From Ignavibacteriota bacterium (GTDB lineage Bacteria; Bacteroidota; Ignavibacteria; UBA10030; UBA6906), in contig JADJHP010000007.1 in NCBI GenBank assembly GCA_016707525.1, positions 1 through 64,000 of the forward strand: a stretch of DNA of 64,000 bases, read 5' to 3'. A program made the position numbers and the translations under genes. The notes under the pieces were generated by a model. It made no database searches, had not been told where the DNA came from, and was given only the letters and a program-made list of their open reading frames with translations. Shown one piece after another: positions 17,187 through 27,174 of the stretch. The number at the start of each line of letters is the position of its first letter. Within the stretch, counting starts at the first letter, position 1.

Positions 17187-20100
17187 TCACCGCATCAGGA
17201 TCATCTTCCGGGTTTCGACAATGCCATCCGCATGCAGCCGGTAGAAATACGCACCACTCGGCAACCCTTCCCCATTGAACCGGACCGAATGCTCCCCCTC
17301 CTCCTGTACTTCATCCGCCAGCACGGCGACCGCCGCGCCGAGGGTATTGTACACGATCAGACTCACATGCGTCGCACCGATCAGCCGATACCGGATCATG
17401 GTTGCCGGATTGAAAGGATTCGGATAGTTCTGATCGAGCTGGATCTCGAGCGGGAGATCCGGGCGCTTCCCCGGCGTATCCCCCTTTGCGGCAGTGGTGA
17501 ACGTCCCGGGGCTTGAGAAAGCTCCCGCCCCGCCAGCGTTGCTCGCGCGCACGCGACAATAATACGTCGTGCTGTTGAGCAGAGAGGCAGCAGAGACCAG
17601 CGTATCAGCCACGAGCGTATCATACACGGTCGTGGAGAATCCGGCGTCCTTGGCGACCTGGACCTGATACGTATCGGCACCATCGGCCTCGGTCCAACGG
17701 AGCGTGACCATCGTCGGCATGTCGGTCGCCCCCGCGGACGGGCCAACCAGCTTCGGACTTGTCGGCGCAGGCACGGAACTCACCCGCTGCAACGTGACCC
17801 CATCCAGCCAGTACCGGTCCCCGGATGCCGCATACGGCTGAAATGCGAACTGAAGACGCGCATCACTGACCGTTGATGTGAAGTTCTTCGTCTGGAAGTA
17901 CACCGTGCGGGTACGCCACCCTGTCGACATCGGGAACTTCCGTCCGGGCACGCCATAATTCGTGAACGGTGCGACGTGCTGCAGGACGCCGACCGACAGG
18001 TCGTGACCGGTGGACGAATACGCCGAGAACGTCAGCTTATAATAGGAAGATGCTGCCAGAGTGATCCCCTGTTGATACAGCTGCATATTGTTCGAGACCG
18101 ATGAGATCGTGACCCGTGCGGCAGCCGACCCGCTGAAACCCGGATTCGCCGTCGCGAGGCTGCCGGTGCCGGTGCCCATCGCAAGCGTCCAATCCTGGGT
18201 GCCACTTTCAAAATCATTGTTGCGGACCGCCTGTGTTCCCGTCGCATCACCATCTCCGGTACCGCCCTGGGTCGTGAACGATCTGGCCGCAGACCACGGA
18301 CCGTTCCCTCCTGCATTGGCGCCGCGCACTCTCCAGTAGTACAAAGTACTGGCGGCAAGCGATGCGGGGGTATAGGTGTTGTTGGTCAACCCGCTCACAT
18401 CCACGGCCGTCGTGGCGAACGACGATGCCGTTGCGATCTGCACCTGATAGGTCTGCGCCGTCGTGAGCGACGTCCAGGTGAGCGCCGGGGTGAGCGCGAC
18501 ACCGGAGGTACCGTTCGCAGGTGATGCGAGCTGGACCGTACCCGGGGCACTGACCGTAGGGGTGCCCTGCGTGGTGAACGACCTGGTCACAGACCACGGG
18601 CCCGTTCCACCCGTGTTCGTCGCACGGACCCGCCAGTAGTACACCGTACCGGCGGTGAGTGAGGCGAGTGTATAGGATGTCCCTGTCAACCCACTCGCGT
18701 TCGCAACGGTCGTGGCAAAGGATGAGGACGTGGAGACCTGCACCTGGTACGACTGTGCGGAGGTGATCGCCGTCCATGCGAGCGCGGGCGCCAGTGATGC
18801 GCCGGTTGCCCCATCTGCCGGCGAAGCAAGCACCACCGCTGTTGGCACAGCCACCGGTGGGATGACCGGCGGAGTGCCGGTGCTACCGAACTCGAACGCC
18901 CCGATGTCCGGAGCATTGCCAGTATAGGTGAGACTGACGCCGGCACCCGCAGTCCATGTGCGCGGTTCACTGAGCGTTATGCTGTTGCGCGCATGGTCAA
19001 TGGACACAATGCGCACGGGCGCCCCACCCCCGATACGGATGGTGTCACCCCCGGTGACATCAAAACCGTCGCAGAAGAAGTACGCATCCTCCACGGTGAG
19101 CACGGTCGCGTTCGTACCGCCCGAGGTGGTCGCGGTCAAAGCACCCCCCGCGTCGATCGCCGGAGACCCCGCGGCCAGGGTGAAATCCCAGGCCGGATCG
19201 TATCCGGAGGGATAGGCGGGAACGTTGGTGAACCGGGGATCCGCTTCCACGGAGGCTGCATCCTTCCCCTTCATGTACGCATATCCACTGTGCGTCGCGA
19301 GCACATTCTTCCACTCCGCCAGCCCGACGGCCGTCACACGGTTACCATTCATCCGGTGATAGAACCTGGTCAGCGCGCCCGAGTCGAAGTAGAGATTGTT
19401 ATTCAGGTCGAATTTGTCGCCCCAATCCATCAGCCAGTCGTAGACCCCGACGTTCGGCTGTGCCCCCACGATGTTATTGATGAATGCACGATCGTATGCC
19501 GGGTAGTTCCATGCCCTGATCGCTGTATGCGCGGTACCAGTCTGGTTCGGTCCCTGCCACGTCCGCCGGTTGTTGAGGATCGTGTTGCTGAAGTAGTGGT
19601 CCCCCTCCGCCATCTCCATGCCGGTCGAATGATCCCAGATGACGTTACCGCGGATGATCGTGTATCGCGTGGGAGTGTTCGGGTTCGATGTCACCCCCCC
19701 GCCGCTCCCGGCATCGTGGCCGCCGATGGGACCGTCATCATCCCCCAACGAACTGTAAATGAGATTGTGTTCAATGATGGTATGTCCGGCACCCTTCAGA
19801 TCGATCGCATTTTCAGCGGCATTGCCCATCCGGTTATAGCGAACGATCGTGCCCCGGTTGTGCAGCACGCTGGTCGGGTCGCCATAATCCACCTCGAATT
19901 GGATATTGTCCTCGATGAACGAGGTGTCCAGCTGGCAGTATTCGATCAATGTCGCGTGATACTCCGTGTCGCCACCCGGGGCACCACCCACATCAAGATT
20001 GTTCTGCCCGGTCGCGTGCACCGTATCATAGCGCAGCACAACGTACCGCGGCGCAGAGCCGGCGAGCACGATGCCGAACACCTGGCCACGCACGTAGCAA

Positions 20101-20639
20101 TGCTCCAGCGTCACGTGATGCCCGCCCACCGCGATGCCCCGCGAAATGGCGTTCTTCACGTAGATATTGTCGAACACATCGCCGTACGAGACCACACGGT
20201 TGTACCGGAAGGTGATGTAATCACCATCCAGCGTGACCCAGTACGTGGAATTGCCGAGGATCCTGAAATTGTTCTGGTTCGTGATCAGGAATCCCTCGAT
20301 CACGACATGACTCGTAGGCACATCCACCACATTCAGGCCGCCCGTCGGGGACCCGTCGATCTCCGCCTGCTCGCCCGGATAACTCTTGTAGACGATGGGG
20401 TTCCCCGGACTCCCGGCATTGGAGGGGATGAACCGTTCATGATAGACACCGCCGCGAACGAGTACCGTATCGCCCGGCTGCAACCCGGAACTTGCCCGGC
20501 CCAGGGTGCGCCAGGGAGCCGCCAGTGTACCCGCGCTGCCATCGTTCCCGGACGTGGAGACAACATATGTGCGTGCCGGTGACACACTCTGCATCGCCAT
20601 GAGCAATGCTGAAACTGCGATAGTCCGTATCCAGCGCAT
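17187..20639 (-). CDS. Secreted right-handed beta-helix protein with FN3, CBM and T9SS sorting domain
   Basis: It starts at the ATG at 20639 (MRWIRTIAVSALLMAM, signal peptide) after GAGGAGG; 1150 residues. Order: beta-helix of pectate-lyase type (about 25-600; TYVVSTSGNDGSAGT and repeated NNI/NLIY turns), two nearly identical fibronectin type III repeats (about 610-795; YYWRVR), a galactose-binding-like carbohydrate module (810-950; DFESGTQDW), a third FN3 (960-1050) and the T9SS type A domain (LDQNYPNPFNPATMIRY, then SGAYFYRL). Proteins of this type bind or cleave polysaccharides such as pectin outside the cell. Catalytic residues cannot be assigned. It lies alone, with a terminator-like hairpin of the next gene upstream. 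Confidence 0.8.
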   Translation of the reverse strand: MRWIRTIAVSALLMAMQSVSPARTYVVSTSGNDGSAGTLAAPWRTLGRASSGLQPGDTVLVRGGVYHERFIPSNAGSPGNPIVYKSYPGEQAEIDGSPTGGLNVVDVPTSHVVIEGFLITNQNNFRILGNSTYWVTLDGDYITFRYNRVVSYGDVFDNIYVKNAISRGIAVGGHHVTLEHCYVRGQVFGIVLAGSAPRYVVLRYDTVHATGQNNLDVGGAPGGDTEYHATLIEYCQLDTSFIEDNIQFEVDYGDPTSVLHNRGTIVRYNRMGNAAENAIDLKGAGHTIIEHNLIYSSLGDDDGPIGGHDAGSGGGVTSNPNTPTRYTIIRGNVIWDHSTGMEMAEGDHYFSNTILNNRRTWQGPNQTGTAHTAIRAWNYPAYDRAFINNIVGAQPNVGVYDWLMDWGDKFDLNNNLYFDSGALTRFYHRMNGNRVTAVGLAEWKNVLATHSGYAYMKGKDAASVEADPRFTNVPAYPSGYDPAWDFTLAAGSPAIDAGGALTATTSGGTNATVLTVEDAYFFCDGFDVTGGDTIRIGGGAPVRIVSIDHARNSITLSEPRTWTAGAGVSLTYTGNAPDIGAFEFGSTGTPPVIPPVAVPTAVVLASPADGATGASLAPALAWTAITSAQSYQVQVSTSSSFATTVANASGLTGTSYTLASLTAGTVYYWRVRATNTGGTGPWSVTRSFTTQGTPTVSAPGTVQLASPANGTSGVALTPALTWTSLTTAQTYQVQIATASSFATTAVDVSGLTNNTYTPASLAASTLYYWRVRGANAGGNGPWSAARSFTTQGGTGDGDATGTQAVRNNDFESGTQDWTLAMGTGTGSLATANPGFSGSAAARVTISSVSNNMQLYQQGITLAASSYYKLTFSAYSSTGHDLSVGVLQHVAPFTNYGVPGRKFPMSTGWRTRTVYFQTKNFTSTVSDARLQFAFQPYAASGDRYWLDGVTLQRVSSVPAPTSPKLVGPSAGATDMPTMVTLRWTEADGADTYQVQVAKDAGFSTTVYDTLVADTLVSAASLLNSTTYYCRVRASNAGGAGAFSSPGTFTTAAKGDTPGKRPDLPLEIQLDQNYPNPFNPATMIRYRLIGATHVSLIVYNTLGAAVAVLADEVQEEGEHSVRFNGEGLPSGAYFYRLHADGIVETRKMILMR

Positions 20640-21071
20640 AGCCTTCCCTCCTCGATACCTCTTCGAATGCCCACCGCGTCGGACGGATCCCCGTTGGTCC
20701 ACCTGAATTCTGAAACGCCGGCGATGCCACACTCTGATCGAACGCTCATGAGAATCAGTACTCCCGGATCACTTCTCTGATCCCGCCCCGACCGATCGCC
20801 GTTCGAAGAGAGGGCAACAGCTGCTGCCGTTCGCCGGTCCTTGGTAGGTGTCCTGCACACGAGTGCCCGGAACTATCAGGAAGTATTGCATAGTAGGTAC
20901 GAACTGAAAGACCGAGGGGCAATCAGGACTTCGATGTATTTGACGGCTAGAGCACAGTGCGGATAAGGGTACTAGATGAGAGGGGGAGAGAAGGGAGGGA
21001 TATCCTCTTCTTCCGGGTGGCGGCCACCCGGAAGAAGAGAGGATCGATCAGGTGCTACACAGAACATCCCA
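20640..21071. other. Intergenic region upstream of the beta-helix gene
   Basis: 430 bases with no supported gene. The left part should hold the promoter of the beta-helix gene (leftward); the right part holds the strong hairpin listed at 21005. Short frames here have no start with a ribosome-binding site and no recognisable product. Confidence 0.5.
21005..21039 (-). terminator. Strong hairpin terminator of the LamG gene
   Basis: Perfect 16-bp arms CTCTTCTTCCGGGTGG (21005-21020) and CCACCCGGAAGAAGAG (21024-21039), loop of 3. It lies 33 bp past the stop of the LamG/P-domain gene. No U-tract follows, as often in this group, but the stem strength makes termination likely. Confidence 0.7.
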
Positions 21072-23255
21072 TCAACGCAGGAGGAGCATCCGTTTCACAT
21101 CCGTAAAACCGCCGTTCGCCGAGCGCGCATCCAGACGGTAGAAATACACCCCCGACGCCATACCGGCCGCATTCCATGTCGCACGGTGTATGCCCGCAGG
21201 GCGGTCCTCATCCAGCAGCACAGCAACTTCCCGCCCGAGCAGGTCGAATACGGTGAGCCGTACCCTCGCAGCCGATGGTACATGGAAGGTGATCTGCGTC
21301 GATGGATTGAACGGATTCGGATAGTTCTGTTCGAGCGCGAACTCGCCGGGGACCGATGGTTCCGCATCCGCCACGCCTGTCGCCGTCGCGTTGTTGAATT
21401 GCAGGCCCCATGCGGTCAGCCTCCCGGTATTGAAATCCTGGTCATCCGTGATGTGCAGGATCCACCGGCCCTGCGAACTCCTGCCTCCGAAGGTCTTCGC
21501 GAACGCCCCATCCGGTCTGATGCGCGGAGCGAATGTCGCGTGTATGCCGATCGCCATCGATGAATCGGCACTCTCATCGAAAATGGTGGTTACGCCGTCC
21601 GCATTATCCTCAAGGAGCCAGTCCTGATAGAACATGTGCATCGTGCCATCCGGCCCTTCCAGCGCCATATCCAGATCAGGTTCGCCCATATGATCAAGGG
21701 CCAGAAAGAGATTCACGTCACGGATGGTCACATTCTCGCCGATCATGAGGGTATCCGGGACCATATCGCCGAACATGCCCGATGCGGGGATCAGCCTGTT
21801 GGAGGATTTGATCGTGAATGCCGCGGGGAAGGCCACCCCGGTCGATCGCAGCAGAGGTGACACCGGCATATCGAATTCGCCCCCTCCGTGCGTGAACCGG
21901 GCGTCACCTCTGAACGCCAGCTGGGGACCACCGTCGGCACAGTTGTCCGTCAGCAACCCATCGAGATTGTATGCCACATTGGTGCTTCCGGAATTCGGCT
22001 CATTCCCATTCTCGATCGACTGATAGAGGAATTCGCGGATCTCCCCGGCGGTCTTCACGTACTTCGCGATGCGCACCTCATCGATATAGCCGTTGAACCC
22101 GGCAAGGGCGAATCCACCGCCTATCGTCAGGGAGTCAGTGTTCGCGGGGATCGCACCGACAGGCCACGAACCCGTCCTGACCGGTTCCCCGTCGACGTAG
22201 AATATGTAGACGCTGTCCGCAGCGTTGTAGGTGAAGGCGACATGTGTCCACCGGCCCACTTCGATATTCTTCGACGCCGAGACGAAGGTGCCATTGATCG
22301 TGGTGCGGAGGGTGTTGTTCGAGCCGCTCAACAGGAAGCTGAAGTTGGGCGTGATCCCCGGCCCTTTCGCCAGGATCGTCTGTGTCCCGGTAACGAGCGG
22401 GTGCACCCAGGCTTCCAGGGTAAGAGCCGTGGTGGGTTGCACGGCAGAGGCATGAGGACCGGCGATGTAGTCGTTCGTACCATCGAACCGCACCGCTTCA
22501 TTGTAGGATTGCGTCACGGAGGGCCCGGCGCCCATATCGACGGCGGTCACGCCACGATTCATCGGGGTGTTGCCGCGCCCGGACCAATCGAAGACCGAGA
22601 ACGGATCTCCGGCGGAATCGTCATCCTCGAATGTCAGAGAGAGCACGAGATCGGCATACACCCCCGACGAGGTGCCGAGCGAACTGAAGCGGTAGTGGCG
22701 GATCTCCGTGGAGGTCTGTGGCCCCCGCCAGATCCTGACGTTATCCAGGTCGCCCTGGAACGGGCCGTTGAACCCCGTACCGACGATCACGGAATCGGCG
22801 CTCGGATTCGGATCGGGAACCGTTGCTGCGGAGGACGTATCGAATGCTCCATTGAAATAGATGGTCGCGACATGCAAGACGGAGTCGTACCGCGCCGCGA
22901 TGTGCGTCCAGACACCATTGGTCAATGGACGCGTGCTTACGAGGTAGGTGAGGTTGTTATTGCGGAGTGCGATCGTGCCATCGGAGTCGAGATAGATCGT
23001 GTATCCTTCCGCTGCCGAGCCGTTCCTGCGCTCGACAAGTGTTTCGGCATTACCACCCCTGGCACGCTCGGGACGTATCCAGAACTCGATCGTGTAACTG
23101 CCGGTCAGATTCAGGGTGGGGTCGGGCGGAATGGCAAGATAGCTGGATTCAGTCCCTGCGAAGTGCGCCGACCTGTTCCAGAACAACTGGGCCGATGCAG
23201 TATGGTTGAGTGTCACAAGGGCGATCACGAACAGCGTAACCGTACGAAGGCGCAT
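21072..23255 (-). CDS. Secreted LamG / P-domain protein with T9SS sorting domain
   Basis: 727 residues, start MRLRTVTLFVIALVTLNHTASAQ (signal peptide 1-23) behind GGAGG. Two concanavalin/LamG domains follow (about 25-210 and 245-425: YTIEFWIRP, GVWTHIAARYD; ALTLEAWVHP, RWTHVAFTYN), then a proprotein-convertase P-like domain (about 470-630; MALEGPDGTMH and GRWILHITDDQD), then the T9SS C-terminal domain (LEQNYPNPFNPSTQITF). LamG domains bind glycans or proteins; the P domain is often found in surface-exposed proteins. No enzyme domain is visible, so adhesion or substrate binding is inferred. Confidence 0.8.
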   Translation of the reverse strand: MRLRTVTLFVIALVTLNHTASAQLFWNRSAHFAGTESSYLAIPPDPTLNLTGSYTIEFWIRPERARGGNAETLVERRNGSAAEGYTIYLDSDGTIALRNNNLTYLVSTRPLTNGVWTHIAARYDSVLHVATIYFNGAFDTSSAATVPDPNPSADSVIVGTGFNGPFQGDLDNVRIWRGPQTSTEIRHYRFSSLGTSSGVYADLVLSLTFEDDDSAGDPFSVFDWSGRGNTPMNRGVTAVDMGAGPSVTQSYNEAVRFDGTNDYIAGPHASAVQPTTALTLEAWVHPLVTGTQTILAKGPGITPNFSFLLSGSNNTLRTTINGTFVSASKNIEVGRWTHVAFTYNAADSVYIFYVDGEPVRTGSWPVGAIPANTDSLTIGGGFALAGFNGYIDEVRIAKYVKTAGEIREFLYQSIENGNEPNSGSTNVAYNLDGLLTDNCADGGPQLAFRGDARFTHGGGEFDMPVSPLLRSTGVAFPAAFTIKSSNRLIPASGMFGDMVPDTLMIGENVTIRDVNLFLALDHMGEPDLDMALEGPDGTMHMFYQDWLLEDNADGVTTIFDESADSSMAIGIHATFAPRIRPDGAFAKTFGGRSSQGRWILHITDDQDFNTGRLTAWGLQFNNATATGVADAEPSVPGEFALEQNYPNPFNPSTQITFHVPSAARVRLTVFDLLGREVAVLLDEDRPAGIHRATWNAAGMASGVYFYRLDARSANGGFTDVKRMLLLR

Positions 23256-23605
23256 GCGTGTCCTCCGGCAGATGGGATGTTGGAAAGAACAGGTTATGAG
23301 TACAAGTCAGAACCTGACTTCCTCCGACGAAGTTCCCACCCCGGAACGCACAGAAGCCCCCGGAGGGGCCTCTGTGATGCAGATCACACCATGGATCGCG
23401 GCGTCACACCCGTTTGGTCACCCCCGGTATGGCGACCTCCAGTGCCGGAAGCTCCTTCCACTCGAAATGCGGCGGCGTCAGGTCGAGTCGCGACCCGGGG
23501 CAGCACGAACACCCTGGCAAGAAGAGCCGGGATCAGAACGTATCGATATTATCGAGGAGTGGATGGAGTTGTCGCCACGCCGGGGGTATCCTCTACCCGG
23601 ACGGA
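23256..23605. other. Intergenic region with imperfect hairpin
   Basis: 350 bases without a supported gene between the LamG gene start and the dehydrogenase stop. An imperfect stem, CACAGAAGCCCC (23349-23360) and GGGGCCTCTGTG (23365-23376), one mismatch, 4-base loop, is a candidate terminator for the dehydrogenase operon. Long reading frames on the + strand here are the high-GC reverse of other genes. Confidence 0.45.
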
Positions 23606-24643
23606 TCAGTACTGCCGCTTGACCTCACCGAACTTCGTCGGCTTCCCCCAGTACGTCCCTTCGTTCTTCACCCACGTGACCGCCGCGGTCATGATATCGT
23701 CCACCGCGTCGATGTACGGCCCGAACCGGCGCACGCAGAAGTCATCGTTGATCACCTGGGAATATTCCGGCTCATCGCCGACCAGGATGGGTTCTTTTCC
23801 GAGCATTGCGCCAAGGCGGGATGCGATCTCGCGCACCGCATAGGGGCGCCCGGAGACATTCAGCATCGACGGAGGGTTCTCGCAGATCTCCAGCGCGCGG
23901 ATGGCGCGGTCGTTGGCATCGCGCTGCGACAGCAGGTTCACATACGGGATCGAGAGCGAGATCTCTTTCCCTTCAAGGATGGACCGCACCAGATCCACCA
24001 CCACGCCATAGGCCAGGTGCTGTGCGTACGCAAGCCGGTAGTAACATGCGCGTTGTTCCGGGTGGCGCCGCGCGGTGATCGCGAAGGCATTCTCCCGCGC
24101 AACAATGCTCCACCCATAGATACCCTTCGGATCGAGCGGATCCCCCTCACGGGAACCTCCCGAAGCGAACGTTGTGAATGCATAGGGATTCGCGGAGGAA
24201 AAGACGACGATCCGCGATGCAGGATACCGCTCGCCAACCAGGTACGGGAGAATGCAGTTCACATGCACCGCTTTCTCCCAATTGTCGGACGAGCCGAACT
24301 TGAATCCGGGCATATAGATCACATTCGGCATCACGGGGAGCGTGCCGAGGAATGCCGGGTCCGTGAGCTCGCCCTTCATCACCGTCACGCCGAGTTCCGC
24401 GAAGAGTTCGGCGGTCCGTTCGCGGGGATTGCTGAACGTGGAAGCGACCGTGATCTTCCGTGAAGTGCCGGCGATCGCATCAGCACGGACGATCATCTCC
24501 GTCAGCTCCGGCCCCATCTTGCCGCTCCCTCCCAGGATGAGGAGGTCGCCCGGAATGTTCCTGACACAATCGATGACGCCGGGCGTCGGCGTGGTCATGA
24601 ACTCGCGCAACTGCGCGTTGGAGGTGATCTGCGCAAGGGTCAC
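23606..24643 (-). CDS. NAD-dependent epimerase/dehydratase-like protein
   Basis: 345 residues, starting at a GTG that overlaps the stop of the aldolase-like gene (GTGA at 24640-24643). A Rossmann fold is shown by LLILGGSGKMG (about 34-44) and NVIYMPGFKFG. The SDR-type active-site segment reads IYGWSIVARENAF: the Tyr is present but the Lys four positions later is not, so classical SDR chemistry is doubtful. The C-terminal part (EPEYSQVINDDF) resembles sugar-nucleotide epimerases. Translational coupling with the DHDPS-like gene indicates that they act in one pathway, probably on a sugar acid. The reaction is unknown. Confidence 0.65.
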   Translation of the reverse strand: MTLAQITSNAQLREFMTTPTPGVIDCVRNIPGDLLILGGSGKMGPELTEMIVRADAIAGTSRKITVASTFSNPRERTAELFAELGVTVMKGELTDPAFLGTLPVMPNVIYMPGFKFGSSDNWEKAVHVNCILPYLVGERYPASRIVVFSSANPYAFTTFASGGSREGDPLDPKGIYGWSIVARENAFAITARRHPEQRACYYRLAYAQHLAYGVVVDLVRSILEGKEISLSIPYVNLLSQRDANDRAIRALEICENPPSMLNVSGRPYAVREIASRLGAMLGKEPILVGDEPEYSQVINDDFCVRRFGPYIDAVDDIMTAAVTWVKNEGTYWGKPTKFGEVKRQY

Positions 24644-25698
24644 GGATGGAGTCCTACCTCTCTTTTCATGGATGCAAGGGTTTCCGACACGAATGCCCGA
24701 TCACTGATCACGGGATGGTACCCGTAGGCGCGGTCGATCTCTTCCGCGAGGCCGCTCCGGCCGTTCTCATGGAAGCAGTGCGGGCCGGGTAACAACCCCA
24801 GGGACGTCAGCCGGTATTTCACACCCCACACGGAGTTGGCGAAGTCCATCCGTGCATCGAACAGCGCCCCGTTGCACATGTTCACGATGTGGGCCAGTTC
24901 CTTCTCGCTGACCGCCAGCCTCCAGCGCTTGCCTTGTTTCCCTGCGAGCACGGCACCCGCCCAGCGCACGGCAGCATGCGTGTCGGTGGCAAAATGCCCG
25001 AGCAGTCCACCCGCATAGTGCATCGTCACTGTCCGGCGCCCGACCTTGAACGGAAAACATCCGCCGAGGTCCGCAACGATCCTGTCGTCGTTCCCCGTCA
25101 CCATGACGAGGTCCTTGCTGCGCGCACTGTGCGCGGCGGCCTCGAGCATCACCTGCGCACGATAGGTATTGAAGGGCGCCGCCTTCGCGCCATACACGAT
25201 CGCGAAGATCCGTTCCCAGAGGGACGCATTGAATTCCCGGCTCCCCGGAACAAGCTTCTGCAGTTCGAATCCGAACACCGGGATGATGCCCGCAACATCC
25301 CGGAAGATCCGGACGACCTCGTCGTCGGAACAGTTCGTGAACGCCGTCGGCGCGAGCATCACGATATCGTACCCGGCAGCGGCTGCAAGTTCGGCCTGCT
25401 GCATGTACTGCGGGCCGCTCACCGCGGACATCAGGAACATATCCTTCGATCCGTACTCCTGCACCATCTCTTTGATCAGGCGCAGCCAGTTCCGATAGAT
25501 CTCCAGGTTGCCGCCGGAGAACTCGCCCGTGTGCGCTCCGGGAACAACAGCGCGTGCGCCGGCCCTGATGTAGTACAACGTCAACAACCGTTGCCATTGC
25601 TCCGCGGGGCGCTTGTCGCCATCCAGCGCGAGTGGACTCGGGATCCACACGCCGCCCTTCTTCAGTTTTGCATGTGCCGATGCACTCAGTCTTTTCAT
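24640..25698 (-). CDS. Dihydrodipicolinate-synthase family aldolase/lyase
   Basis: About 352 residues from ATG 25698 (MKRLSASAHAKLKK). TIM-barrel sequence shows the family layout: TLYYIRAGARAVVPGAHTGEFSG near the N-terminus (the usual G-G-T-T-G-E loop is here GAHTGEFSG) and later a YDIVMLAPTAF strand. The Schiff-base Lys is not obvious, so it may be a lyase-like member acting on 2-keto-3-deoxy sugar acids rather than DapA. It is the first gene of a two-gene operon with the dehydrogenase-like protein; both lie in a sugar-metabolism neighbourhood. A 220-bp divergent region separates it from the iron-type dehydrogenase. Confidence 0.65.
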   Translation of the reverse strand: MKRLSASAHAKLKKGGVWIPSPLALDGDKRPAEQWQRLLTLYYIRAGARAVVPGAHTGEFSGGNLEIYRNWLRLIKEMVQEYGSKDMFLMSAVSGPQYMQQAELAAAAGYDIVMLAPTAFTNCSDDEVVRIFRDVAGIIPVFGFELQKLVPGSREFNASLWERIFAIVYGAKAAPFNTYRAQVMLEAAAHSARSKDLVMVTGNDDRIVADLGGCFPFKVGRRTVTMHYAGGLLGHFATDTHAAVRWAGAVLAGKQGKRWRLAVSEKELAHIVNMCNGALFDARMDFANSVWGVKYRLTSLGLLPGPHCFHENGRSGLAEEIDRAYGYHPVISDRAFVSETLASMKREVGLHP

Positions 25699-26007
25699 TG
25701 ACAATGTTCCATGGACTCGCGGTACTTCGTCTGGCGTGATACAGCGGAAGGTGAACCGGGGGGCGGCATGGTTTCACCCATGGCACACGACCGCCACCCC
25801 GATGATTCTGCCTAAGGTAGCCAAACAGATCGATGAAACCAAGCCCTGGCACGCAGAAACCGGTCACAGACCTCTCCAGGGCCACCAGGCCTCACATGAT
25901 GCCACCGCAACCACTGTCCGGCCCCTTCTTTGCTTTTCCCACAACGGTTCCGTAAGTTGCTCACCAGAGGGGGGCAGTCCACGAGAACGCACTTCGAAGA
26001 GGCACAC
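25699..26007. promoter_or_regulatory. Divergent promoter region
   Basis: About 300 bases between the aldolase-like gene (leftward) and the alcohol dehydrogenase (rightward). It should contain both promoters. No clear operator or consensus hexamers were picked out. Confidence 0.4.
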
Positions 26008-27174
26008 GTGGTCAGCTCGATGACTGTTGCGCTACGGAAATTCGTAGCACCCGAATTCATCTTTGGCAACGGAGCGCTCGAACTGGCGGGACAATACGCC
26101 AGCAATCTTCATATCCGCAAAGCCCTCGTCGCTACCGATCCCGGCGTGACCGCCGCCGGATGGCTCAGCAAGGTCACCGCAAGCCTCGCCGCACACGGTA
26201 TCCCCTACGCGGTCTTCGATCAGATCTCACCCAACCCCCGCGTGGAAGAGGTCATGAACGGGGCAGAGGTATTCCTCACGGAAGGGTGCGACGTCATCGT
26301 GGCCGTTGGCGGGGGCAGCGTCATCGACTGCGCCAAGGCACTGGGGATCGTCAGCACGAATCGCCAGGCGGTCCGCACGTTCGAAGGGGTTGACAATGTT
26401 GCGGAGCCAGGACCACCGCTCATCGCCATCCCCACCACCGCAGGAACTTCCGCAGATGTCTCGCAGTTCGCGATCATTGCGGATATGCAGGAGCGCCTGA
26501 AGTTCGCCATCATCAGCAAGACGGTCGTCCCGGACGTTGCTCTGGTGGATCCTGCAACGACCGTCACCATGGATCCCTATCTGACGGCGTGCACCGGCAT
26601 GGACGCCCTCGTCCATGCGATCGAAGCATATGTCTCCGAGGCACATTCGCCCCTGTACGACCTCCACGCCCTCGAGGCCATCCGCCTGATCACCCGACAC
26701 CTTCAGACCGCAATAGAACAACCGGGCGATCTCGAAGCCCGTGCCGGAATGATGCTCGGCAGTCTCGAAGCAGGCCTCGCGTTCTCCAATGCCAGCCTTG
26801 GTGCAGTCCACGCTATGGCCCACAGCCTGGGCGGCTATCTCGACCTGCCCCATGGCGAGTGCAATGCCCTCCTGCTCGAACATGTCGTCGCGTACAATTT
26901 CGATGCCTCGCCTGAACGGTATACCGCGATCGCCACGGCGCTCGGGATCCCGCCCGGCCTCACGGAATCATCGTCGATACGGACGGCGATCCGGACACGC
27001 ATCAACATGATGCGGACAACGGCACGGATCGGGGGTTCACTCGCCGACCGTGGACTGAAGAGCGGCGACATCCCGGTGCTCGCAGAGAAAGCGGTGCGGG
27101 ATCCCTGCCTCGTGACCAATCCGCGGCGGGCCGCGAAACGTGATCTGGAGGTCATCTATGCAGACGCCCGATGA
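26008..27174 (+). CDS. Iron-containing (group III) alcohol dehydrogenase
   Basis: The start is taken as the GTG at 26008, 5 bases after AAGAGG; the ATG at 26020 (MTVALRKFVAPEFIFG) is also possible. About 388 residues, the normal size. NAD-binding is shown by VAVGGGSVIDCAKAL and IPTTAGT. Metal ligands fit the family: TGMDALVHAIEAY, HAMAHSLGG and LPHGECNAL. It oxidises a primary or vicinal alcohol or reduces an aldehyde, perhaps lactaldehyde from rhamnose breakdown, which would match the GH78 gene, but this is inference. The 3' end overlaps the sensor kinase by 17 nt. Confidence 0.85.
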   Translation: MVSSMTVALRKFVAPEFIFGNGALELAGQYASNLHIRKALVATDPGVTAAGWLSKVTASLAAHGIPYAVFDQISPNPRVEEVMNGAEVFLTEGCDVIVAVGGGSVIDCAKALGIVSTNRQAVRTFEGVDNVAEPGPPLIAIPTTAGTSADVSQFAIIADMQERLKFAIISKTVVPDVALVDPATTVTMDPYLTACTGMDALVHAIEAYVSEAHSPLYDLHALEAIRLITRHLQTAIEQPGDLEARAGMMLGSLEAGLAFSNASLGAVHAMAHSLGGYLDLPHGECNALLLEHVVAYNFDASPERYTAIATALGIPPGLTESSSIRTAIRTRINMMRTTARIGGSLADRGLKSGDIPVLAEKAVRDPCLVTNPRRAAKRDLEVIYADAR

